Virus record (IMG/VR): IMGVR_UViG_3300031576_000162
Coordinates: 1 to 39,080 of that record
Reading direction: 5' to 3' (one strand)
DNA length: 39,080 nucleotides
Source: a virus
In this document: piece by piece, positions 6,727-13,282 of the stretch
Numbering within the stretch: position 1 is the stretch's first letter
How the letters are laid out: the number at the start of each line of letters is the position of its first letter
The notes under the pieces: model-generated
The model's database searches: none
The model's input: the letters and a program-made list of their open reading frames with translations, nothing else
What the model was told of the DNA's origin: nothing
Translations under genes and position numbers: made by a program

Positions 6727-8573
6727 AGCCGAAGCAGATCGGGAAGCTCACCTCGACCGGAGCCGGCGTCTACCTGCCGGAGGACGCCGTGACGCAGGGG
6801 TTCGCCATCCTCGCCCGCCGTCGCAGCGGGAAGTCGCAGCTGGCCGGGGTGATGGAGGAGACGTTCTGCGCTCGCGGTGATCCGTGGGTCTGCCTGGACC
6901 CGGCGAGCGCGCACTGGGGCATCAAGTACCGCGACGAGGGCGCCCGTCCGGGCCAGGCCTCCGGCTACGAGGTGCTGGTCGTCGGCGGGAAGTACGGCGA
7001 CGTCGCCCTGGACGAGCGGATGGGCGAGGCCCTCGCCGACATCGTCTGCGAGACGAATATCTCGTGCATCATCGACCTGAAGATGTCGACGATGGCCGCG
7101 CGGAAGCGCTTCGTCACCGACTTCGCCAACCGCCTCTACGCCGTCAACGAGACGCCCAGGCACATCTTCCTGGAAGAGGCCCACGAGTTCGTCCCACAGG
7201 TCCCGCGCTGGGAAGAGCAGAAGCTCGTCCTCGGCGCCCTGGAGCGGCTCATCAAGGGCGGCGGCGGCCAGGGCATCGGCTTCACGCTGATCAGCCAGCG
7301 ACCGGCCGCGGTGAGCAAAGAGGTGCTGACCCAGATCGACAACCTCTTCGTCCTGCGCATGAGCGGCCCGCAGGACCTCGCCGCCGTGAAGGACTGGTTC
7401 GACCACAACGTGGGGGACAAAGACCGGCTGCGCGAGATCCTCGGCGCCCTGCCGTCGTTCAAACGCGGCGAGGCCTGGCTACTCTCGCCGGAGTGGCTCG
7501 GCAAACTCAAGCGGCTGCAGGTGCGCCTGCGCGAGACCTACCACGCCGGCCGGACGCCGGAGCGCGGCGAGAAGCCGGTTCAGCCGAAGCGCATCGAGCT
7601 CGGCCGCGTCATCGAGCAGTTCAAGACGGCCGCCGAGCAGCGCCACATGGCCGTCCAGGAAGAGAAGGACATTCGAAAGCGGAACGCCGAGCTGACGGCG
7701 GAGGTCGAGCGGCTTAAGAAGAAGTCGGCGCCGCCCGACCAGGCGGTCGTCGAGCGCGCGGTCGCTGACGCCCTGGCGAAGCAGGAGCGCGAGCACGAGG
7801 CCGAGGTCGCCGCCTTGCATCTCCGGATCGAGACCATGATCGAGGAGCACAGAGCCGATCTGAGACGGGTCCAGGTGGCGGCCATCGATGTTCCCGTGGC
7901 TCATCTGCAGGAAGGGCTGGCGCGGCTTCAGGGGCTCAAGGAAAAGGTCCGCGCTGGCGCGGTGGGCCTAACCCCGAAACACCGGGTTCACAGTACCCGG
8001 GAACCCGTGAAACCGCCCCCGCCGGCCCGAATCGTGAACACGCCTCCTCGCGGCGTGAACGAACCGGCCCCGATCGTGAACGACGAAGGCGGCATCAGCG
8101 GTCCCCAGCAGCGCATCCTCGACAAGCTGAGCGAGCTGGAGGCGGTCGGCATCGCCGCGCCGGATCGCAGAATCGTCGCTGCGCTAGTAGGCTACCACGC
8201 CCGGACAAAGGCGTTTATCAACGGCCTGGGCGACCTGCGCTCGCGCGGGTACATCGAGTACCCACAGCCCGGCATACTGGCTCGGACGCCAGCCGGCTAT
8301 GCCTTATCGGCGCCAGCCGCGAGGCCCGCCGGCCTGCACGAGGGGGTCAAGCAGCAGCTGAGCGGTCCCCAGCAACGCATCCTCGATCTGCTCATCGGCG
8401 CCTACCCGGACGCGTTCGACCGCGCCGAGCTTGCGGGACAAGTCGACTACCACGAGCGGACGAAGGCGTTCATCAACGGCCTGGGGAAGATGCGCTCGAT
8501 GGGGATCATCGACTACCCACGGCCCGGCCAGGTCGCCGCGACCAAGATGCTTTTCCCGGAGGGCCTTGCTTGA
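6723..8573 (+). CDS. HerA/DUF87-type ATPase with two C-terminal repeat domains
   Basis: 616 residues. ATPase domain about 1-275: Walker A ARRRSGKSQL (31-40), Walker B HIFLEEAHEF (147-156) with the EEAH typical of HerA/FtsK-like proteins, and the sensor or arginine region LISQRPAAVSKEVLTQIDN (189-207). A coiled coil occupies about 300-415. The C-terminus holds two copies of a roughly 65-residue module: SGPQQRILDKL (459-) and SGPQQRILDLL (547-), each followed by RTKAFINGLG and a P-G tail, probably winged helices binding DNA. Likely role: DNA translocase or helicase acting in replication, recombination or nuclease loading. The partner nuclease in cellular HerA systems is NurA, which was not seen here. 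Confidence 0.8.
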   Translation: MKPKQIGKLTSTGAGVYLPEDAVTQGFAILARRRSGKSQLAGVMEETFCARGDPWVCLDPASAHWGIKYRDEGARPGQASGYEVLVVGGKYGDVALDERMGEALADIVCETNISCIIDLKMSTMAARKRFVTDFANRLYAVNETPRHIFLEEAHEFVPQVPRWEEQKLVLGALERLIKGGGGQGIGFTLISQRPAAVSKEVLTQIDNLFVLRMSGPQDLAAVKDWFDHNVGDKDRLREILGALPSFKRGEAWLLSPEWLGKLKRLQVRLRETYHAGRTPERGEKPVQPKRIELGRVIEQFKTAAEQRHMAVQEEKDIRKRNAELTAEVERLKKKSAPPDQAVVERAVADALAKQEREHEAEVAALHLRIETMIEEHRADLRRVQVAAIDVPVAHLQEGLARLQGLKEKVRAGAVGLTPKHRVHSTREPVKPPPPARIVNTPPRGVNEPAPIVNDEGGISGPQQRILDKLSELEAVGIAAPDRRIVAALVGYHARTKAFINGLGDLRSRGYIEYPQPGILARTPAGYALSAPAARPAGLHEGVKQQLSGPQQRILDLLIGAYPDAFDRAELAGQVDYHERTKAFINGLGKMRSMGIIDYPRPGQVAATKMLFPEGLA

Positions 8574-8983
8574 GGAAGTCGGCGGCGCCACCGCAGGCCC
8601 TCGTCGAGACCGGCGTGACGTTGCCCCATCACCACCTCTTCGACGGCATCGTGGACGGCCATCCCAGCCGGCGCCGCGTTCGCGACCTACTCCTGGCGAT
8701 CATCCACGACATCGGCATGACGCGCATCAGCCCGGTGAAGGTCAACGTCGGCGACGAGTTCACGCAGGGCATGGTGATGATCGCCGAGTCGCACATCGCG
8801 GCGCACTTCTTCCGGCGGATGGCGTGGATAGACGTCTTCTCCTGCAAGGCCTTTGAGGAGCACGCCATCCTCGAGTTGCTCCGGCGCCGCCTGGGCGGCC
8901 ACTGGCACGCGCAGGACCTGCGCCGCTGGCACAGCCACGAGCTCGCGCGCCGGCACGGGCTACTCGAAGGGGGAGCGACGTGA
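8570..8983 (+). CDS. speD: S-adenosylmethionine decarboxylase-like protein (SpeD homologue)
   Basis: 137 residues from TTG 8570 (overlapping the previous TGA). The pattern MVMIAESHIAAH then IDVFSCK is the SpeD core: the autoprocessing Ser is Ser74 in ESH, His79 is five residues on as in the T. maritima enzyme, and the catalytic Cys equivalent is Cys92. The N-terminal half (HHHLFDGIVDGHPSRRRVRD, AIIHDIGMTRISP) also fits. The usual TWPE segment after the His is replaced by FFRR and the Ser-Cys spacing is two residues shorter, so the substrate could differ from SAM. Family enzymes self-cleave at Ser to make a pyruvoyl group. Expected role: polyamine or amine supply for DNA condensation. Confidence 0.78.
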   Translation: MRKSAAPPQALVETGVTLPHHHLFDGIVDGHPSRRRVRDLLLAIIHDIGMTRISPVKVNVGDEFTQGMVMIAESHIAAHFFRRMAWIDVFSCKAFEEHAILELLRRRLGGHWHAQDLRRWHSHELARRHGLLEGGAT

Positions 8984-9066
8984 CGGCCGTCAAGCGTGCG
9001 TTCTATCGTCTTCTCATCCGGGGGCTGCGCAGTCTCAATCGGCTGCTCGACGGAGGACAGAGATGA
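8980..9066 (+). CDS. Tiny basic ORF between speD and nuclease gene
   Basis: 28 residues (GTG 8980 to TGA 9066) reading VTAVKRAFYRLLIRGL then RSLNRLLDGGQR. It begins in a GTGA overlap with speD and ends in an ATGA overlap with the nuclease gene, the same coupling used by its neighbours. It would form one amphipathic helix. It may only carry the ribosome onward (CGGAGGACAG precedes 9063). Real expression is uncertain. Confidence 0.35.
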   Translation: MTAVKRAFYRLLIRGLRSLNRLLDGGQR

Positions 9067-9623
9067 AGCCAAAGCCGCGAAACGGATTTCGGTCGACGCT
9101 AGAAGCGCGGTGGGCCGTTTTCTTCGAAGATCTCGGGGTGGACGTCGAATACGAGTCGCGTCTCTTCGCGGTTCCCGGCGAACCCTGGTACCTGCCTGAC
9201 TTCTGGATTGGTCAGCTGGAGGCCTATGTAGAAATAAAGCCGTCGCTCACGGCCTTCTATGATCCGACCACGGAAGAATTTTCGAAGGCCCAGGTGGTTG
9301 CGAACCAGGGCGAGAGGCTGGTCGTGCTATCAGGGTTACCGAGATGTCCGTATCCATGCTCGATGCCTCGGGGATGGTGGAGCTTTCGAGGCCGGGCCCT
9401 CAATAACCTTGGCGAAGATGAGCCGCCCGCCCTTCTGATTCGACCGCAAGCGTGGCAAGAGGTGTGGGGTAACGCCGAGGTCATCGAGGCTTGCCTTAGC
9501 CTGAATAGGTTTGGGAAGTTGCTCGTTGAGCCGTTCGTTCCTCCCCATGGATACCAGGGCGATCCTCACCATGCCGGCCTACACAGGGCGATGGAACGTT
9601 CATACGCGCTCGGGAAGCCATGA
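9063..9623 (+). CDS. PD-(D/E)XK-type nuclease (paralogue 1)
   Basis: 186 residues from ATG 9063, supported by GGAGGACAG and the ATGA overlap. N-terminal FRSTLEARWAVFFEDLG gives the conserved Glu on helix 1; WYLPDFWIGQLEAYVEIKP supplies the D...E-x-K active site. The rest is less conserved (VVANQGERLVVLSGLPRCP). It should be a small phage DNase of the kind placed near terminase or recombination genes. It shares the same core with the gene at 10084-10590, with the ArpU-like regulator between them. Confidence 0.7.
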   Translation: MKPKPRNGFRSTLEARWAVFFEDLGVDVEYESRLFAVPGEPWYLPDFWIGQLEAYVEIKPSLTAFYDPTTEEFSKAQVVANQGERLVVLSGLPRCPYPCSMPRGWWSFRGRALNNLGEDEPPALLIRPQAWQEVWGNAEVIEACLSLNRFGKLLVEPFVPPHGYQGDPHHAGLHRAMERSYALGKP

Positions 9624-10090
9624 CGAGCTCCGGCGCCCTGGCCGCGACGCTGGGCTCGTCAAAGAAGCGCCGCGCCGGCCTGCGCTCGGCGACGTTCTCC
9701 TACGTCGAGGCGCAGCTGCACGACTACTACCAGCTCGTCCGACGGGTGGACGAGCTGCGCCGGGACATCGCCGAGCGGGGGATGGGCATCTCCTACGACA
9801 CGCAGTCGCACCACCGTGAGGCGTCGCCGGAGTGGTCCGACCCGACGTCGAAGCGCGCCGGCCAGATGATGACGAGCCGGGCGCTGAGCGAGGCCGCGAA
9901 GACGGTGACGGCGATCCAGAAGGTGCACGATGGCTTCCCGGTCGTTCGGCGCCGCGTCATGGAGCTGTACTACTTCAACCGCGGCGAGCAGAAGCGCGTC
10001 GCCCGGCAGCTCGAGCTGAGCGTGAGCACCGTGCTGCGGCTGCGCGCGTCGATCGTCGCGTCGGTCGCGGATGAGTTGGGCCTGTGGTAG
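9620..10090 (+). CDS. ArpU/RinA-like phage late transcription regulator
   Basis: 156 residues, ATG 9620 in an ATGA overlap. An N-terminal helical part (SYVEAQLHDYYQLVRRVDEL) is followed by RMVMELYYFNRGE-like region 4 text (RRRVMELYYFNRGEQKRV) and SVSTVLRLRASIVASVADEL, a sigma-70 region 4-type helix-turn-helix as in ArpU/RinA/DUF1492 proteins. These activate late operons, and the gene sits just before the promoter at 10595 and the terminase cluster, the expected place. Confidence 0.7.
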   Translation: MTSSGALAATLGSSKKRRAGLRSATFSYVEAQLHDYYQLVRRVDELRRDIAERGMGISYDTQSHHREASPEWSDPTSKRAGQMMTSRALSEAAKTVTAIQKVHDGFPVVRRRVMELYYFNRGEQKRVARQLELSVSTVLRLRASIVASVADELGLW

Positions 10091-10590
10091 CGAAAAGACG
10101 ACTACGCGCTGTCCGCACTACGTATAGGGGCGTGGATTTTCGCTCCCGGCTGGAGTCTGAAGTCGCGCGCATTTTCGATGATATTGGCTGGCGGTGGAGC
10201 TATGAACCGTATGTCATCGGTGGGTCCTACCTGCCTGATTTCGTCGTGGGCGACCTGGTGATCGAGGTAAAGCCACGCCCACTCCCGCTAACGGAATTAG
10301 ATGCCATCCCGCCAGACCTTGACGTCGTCGTCTTCGAAAAGGACCGCGATTTCTTGAACATCCACCTGTGGAAGAACGGCATCGTGGCGTCCGGCGGCCG
10401 GCTCCTGGTCTGCCAGCGGTGTGGCGAGGTGAGCCTTGGAACCGACCCCGACTACTTGGGCTGGACCTGTTGCCTGTGCGAATGCAAGCGAGCGCTGGCC
10501 ACACGACGGGCGGGCGACCCCCCTCGGCTCCCGCTGCGCGCCCCGAAAATCTGCGGCTTCGAATGGTGGCAGCTCCCAGATTCGAATTGA
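10084..10590 (+). CDS. PD-(D/E)XK-type nuclease with C-terminal zinc ribbon (paralogue 2)
   Basis: 168 residues from GTG 10084, overlapping the preceding stop. FRSRLESEVARIFDDIGW and SYLPDFVVGDLVIEVKP give the Glu, Asp and Glu-x-Lys residues of the PD-(D/E)XK fold. The C-terminal part holds CQRCGEVSLG and CCLCECK, a zinc ribbon absent from the paralogue at 9063. It is the last gene before the late promoter. The zinc module may target DNA or a protein partner. Confidence 0.7.
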   Translation: MVAKRRLRAVRTTYRGVDFRSRLESEVARIFDDIGWRWSYEPYVIGGSYLPDFVVGDLVIEVKPRPLPLTELDAIPPDLDVVVFEKDRDFLNIHLWKNGIVASGGRLLVCQRCGEVSLGTDPDYLGWTCCLCECKRALATRRAGDPPRLPLRAPKICGFEWWQLPDSN

Positions 10591-10594
10591 AAAC

Positions 10595-10624
10595 TTGACA
10601 GGGGTGGATCGGGCCGTTTATGTT
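10595..10624 (+). promoter_or_regulatory. Sigma-70-type promoter before the packaging/structural operon
   Basis: TTGACA at 10595-10600, an 18-bp spacer, then TATGTT at 10619-10624. It is one of few consensus -35 boxes in this GC-rich genome and lies at a break between the early and late operons. The ArpU/RinA-like gene just upstream could act here. Confidence 0.6.
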
Positions 10625-10637
10625 AGGCTCGGAAGAA

Positions 10638-10661
10638 GAGGGCCCGCGCAGGCGGGCTCTC
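10638..10661 (+). terminator. Hairpin in late-operon leader
   Basis: GAGGGCCCGC (10638-10647) pairs with GCGGGCTCTC (10652-10661) around a GCAG loop, one G-U pair. No T-run follows (GGCGTTTAAC), so it may be an attenuator, a processing or antitermination site, or part of a packaging site rather than a full terminator. It lies 14 bp downstream of the -10 box and 13 bp before the HNH start. Confidence 0.5.
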
Positions 10662-10674
10662 GGCGTTTAACCAC

Positions 10675-11097
10675 ATGCCCAACCGACCACCGCACCCCTG
10701 CGCAACACCGAGATGTCCCAACCTCACCCACGATCACCACTGCGCGCCGCACGCTGCGGTCGAGCGTCGGGCATACGACGCGGCGCGCGGGACGTCGGCA
10801 CAGCGCGGGTACGACGCCGACTGGCAGCGGACGCGGGCGGCGTTCCTCGAGGCGCACCCGGTGTGCTCGGACTGCCCGGCGCCATCGACGGAGGTCGACC
10901 ACATCGTCTCGAAGCGAGCGGGCGGAACGAACGACTGGAGCAACCTGCGACCGTACTGCAAGCCGCATCACTCCAAGAAGACGGCGACCCAGGACGGTCG
11001 ATGGGGGAGGGGCCGAAAAATCTCTACGACTTCGCGAACCCAGACCGGCGCGCAAGCAAACTCGCGCGCCGTCAGGTTTCGGGGGGAGGGGGGTTAG
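10675..11097 (+). CDS. HNH endonuclease of the packaging module
   Basis: 140 residues. Zinc-binding N-terminus (CATPRCPNLTHDHHC), a helical middle typical of phage HNH proteins (RGTSAQRGYDADWQRTRAAF), and the HNH core: CSDCPAPSTEVDHIVSKRAGG, then NDWSNLRPYCKPHHSKKT. The gene sits directly before terS and terL. In HK97-like cos phages an HNH protein in this place assists terminase cleavage, so cos packaging is likely. The C-terminal tail after about residue 105 is low in conservation. Confidence 0.85.
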   Translation: MPNRPPHPCATPRCPNLTHDHHCAPHAAVERRAYDAARGTSAQRGYDADWQRTRAAFLEAHPVCSDCPAPSTEVDHIVSKRAGGTNDWSNLRPYCKPHHSKKTATQDGRWGRGRKISTTSRTQTGAQANSRAVRFRGEGG

Positions 11098-11106
11098 ATA
11101 CGAACG

Positions 11107-11631
11107 GTGGGTCGTCGAGGGCCTCCGCCACTGCCAAGCGCGGAGAAGAAGCGCCGCGGCACGTACCGCGCCGACCGCGCGCGGCGCGAGCCGAAGCCCC
11201 GGCTGATCGCTCCGCCGTGTCCAAGCTGGCTCGACCCCACGGCGCAGACGGAATGGCGCCGGGTCGCGCCGGAGCTCGAGCGGCTGGAGCTGCTCACGGA
11301 GCTGGACGCGACGGCGCTGGCCGCGTACTGCGACTCGTACGCGACGTGGCGGAAGGCGATGAAGGTCCTTCGGGAGAAGGGCCTGACGTTTACGGCGAAG
11401 AAGAGTGGCTACGTCGGGCAGCGGCCCGAGGTGTCGATCGGCGAGCGGGCGATACTGCGGATGCGCACGTTCTGCATCGAATTCGGGATGACACCGAGCG
11501 CTCGGGGCCGGATGCGGCTGCCTGACGAGACACCGAAGGAGGACGAGTTCGAGGACTTCCTAGGCGAGCCGAAGGGCGCGCGGGTCGTCCCGTTCCCGAA
11601 CCGTGGCCGGAAGACGAAGAGGCAGGCATGA
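11107..11631 (+). CDS. terS: Terminase small subunit, P27 family
   Basis: 174 residues from GTG 11107. It begins GRRGPPPLPSAEKKRRGTYR, a typical start of P27-type subunits, followed by PKPRLIAPPCPSWLDPTAQT, LLTELDATALAAYCDSYATW and a C-terminal helical and acidic region (DETPKEDEFEDFLGEPKG). It recognises phage DNA and loads the large subunit. It overlaps terL by 29 bp. Confidence 0.85.
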   Translation: MGRRGPPPLPSAEKKRRGTYRADRARREPKPRLIAPPCPSWLDPTAQTEWRRVAPELERLELLTELDATALAAYCDSYATWRKAMKVLREKGLTFTAKKSGYVGQRPEVSIGERAILRMRTFCIEFGMTPSARGRMRLPDETPKEDEFEDFLGEPKGARVVPFPNRGRKTKRQA

Positions 11632-13282
11632 CTTTGCAGGGCACATCTACGCCGAGCGCGTCGCCGACGGGAAGGTGGTCGCCGGCGAGCTGGTCAGGGC
11701 TGCGTGCGAGCGTCACCTGCGCGACCTCGCCGCCCAGCCCACCCGCGGCTGGTTCGACCAGGACGCCGCTGAGCACGCCGTCAAGTTCTTTCGGTTCCTG
11801 TCCCACTCGAAGGGCGAGTGGGCGGGCGACCCGTTCGCGCTCGAGCCGTGGCAGCAGTTCATCGTCGGGTCGCTCTTCGGCTGGATGCGCGACGACGGCA
11901 CGCGCCGCTTCCGCCGGGCGCTGGTCGAGGTGGGCAAGAAGAACGGGAAGAGCACGCTCGCAGCCGGCGTCGGGCTCTATCTGTTCGTTGCGGACGGCGA
12001 GCCGGGCGCGGAGATCTACACGGCAGCGACGAAGCGCGACCAGGCCCGCATCATTCACAGCGAGGCGAAGCGCATGGTGAAGAAGTCGCCGGCGCTGCGG
12101 AAGAGGATCCTGGTCCTGAAGGACAACATGAGCATCGAGGAGACGGACTCGAAGTACGAGCCGCTCGGCGCCGACGCCGACTTCATGGAGGGGATCAACC
12201 CGCACGGCTCGCTGATCGACGAGCTGCACGTCCACAAGGACCGCGGGGTGATCGATGTCCTGGAGAACTCGTCGGGCGCGCGGCGTCAGCCGCTGCTCTT
12301 CCAGATCACAACGGCCGGGTCCGACGAGCTCTCGGTCTGGGGCCAAGAGCACGAGCACGCCGGTCAGATGCTGCACGGCAGCCTGGAGGATGATAGCTTC
12401 TTCGCCTATGTGGCGAAGATCGACGACGAGGACGACTGGGAGAACCCAAAGGTCTGGCCGAAGGCGAACCCCAACTATGGCGTCTCGCCGAAGCCGGCCG
12501 AGATGCGGGACCTGGCCCAGCGCGCCGCCCAGCTACCCTCGGCCCTCAGCGCCTTCCTGCGGCTCCGGCTCGGCCGGCGGACGTCGGCCGATGACCGCGC
12601 GATCCCGCTCGAGGTGTGGGACGCGACGTCGGGGGTCATCGACCCGGCGCAGCTGCGGGGCCGTGAGTGCTACGCGGGCCTCGACCTCTCGAGCCGGATC
12701 GACCTGACGGCATTCGTGCTCGACTTCCCACCGAAGGAGACGGAAGGTCCCCACACCTGGCTCCCGTACTTCTTCATCCCGGAGAAGGACCTGGTCGAGC
12801 GGTCGCGCCGCGACCGCGTCGACTATGCCTCCTGGGCGCGCCAGGGGCTGATCGAGGTGACGCCGGGCGACGTTGTTGACTACAAGCAGGTGCGGCACCG
12901 GATCAACGAGCTGCGCAAGCTCTACCACATCCGCGAGATAGCGTTCGACCGTTGGGGGGCGACCCAGCTCAGCCAGGAGCTGCAGGACGATGACGGGTTC
13001 ACGGTCGTCCCCATGGGCCAGGGCTACGCGAGCATGAGCGCGCCGACGAAGGAGCTAATGGCGTTGGCGCTGCAGCGCCGGCTACGCCACGGCGGCCATC
13101 CGGTGCTGCGCTGGAACATCGACTGTCTGGCGCTGGCGCAGGACTCGGCCGGCAACGTGAAGCCGTCGAAGCCCGACCGCCGGAAGACGGGGAAGCGCAT
13201 CGACGGCGCCGTGGCCGGGATCATGGCGCTCGACCGCGCCATCCGGCACGAGAGCGACACCGTGGAGTGGAAGTCGGCCTGA
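11603..13282 (+). CDS. terL: Terminase large subunit
   Basis: 559 residues from GTG 11603. ATPase domain: an adenine-binding region (FALEPWQQFIVGSLFGWM), Walker A GKKNGKST at 111-118, Walker B SLIDELH at 203-209, coupling motif TTAGS at 236-240. Nuclease domain: CYAGLDLSSRIDLTAF with Asp361, AFDRWGATQL, and RIDGAVAGIMALDRA near the end giving the RNase H-like acidic residues. HK97-type terminase, motor and endonuclease for head filling. The stop overlaps the portal start (TGATG). Confidence 0.95.
   Translation: MAGRRRGRHDFAGHIYAERVADGKVVAGELVRAACERHLRDLAAQPTRGWFDQDAAEHAVKFFRFLSHSKGEWAGDPFALEPWQQFIVGSLFGWMRDDGTRRFRRALVEVGKKNGKSTLAAGVGLYLFVADGEPGAEIYTAATKRDQARIIHSEAKRMVKKSPALRKRILVLKDNMSIEETDSKYEPLGADADFMEGINPHGSLIDELHVHKDRGVIDVLENSSGARRQPLLFQITTAGSDELSVWGQEHEHAGQMLHGSLEDDSFFAYVAKIDDEDDWENPKVWPKANPNYGVSPKPAEMRDLAQRAAQLPSALSAFLRLRLGRRTSADDRAIPLEVWDATSGVIDPAQLRGRECYAGLDLSSRIDLTAFVLDFPPKETEGPHTWLPYFFIPEKDLVERSRRDRVDYASWARQGLIEVTPGDVVDYKQVRHRINELRKLYHIREIAFDRWGATQLSQELQDDDGFTVVPMGQGYASMSAPTKELMALALQRRLRHGGHPVLRWNIDCLALAQDSAGNVKPSKPDRRKTGKRIDGAVAGIMALDRAIRHESDTVEWKSA

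Noticed and set aside
11390-12376. Long minus-strand frame opposite terL
   Set aside because: Shadow of a clearly coding + gene; no family resemblance.
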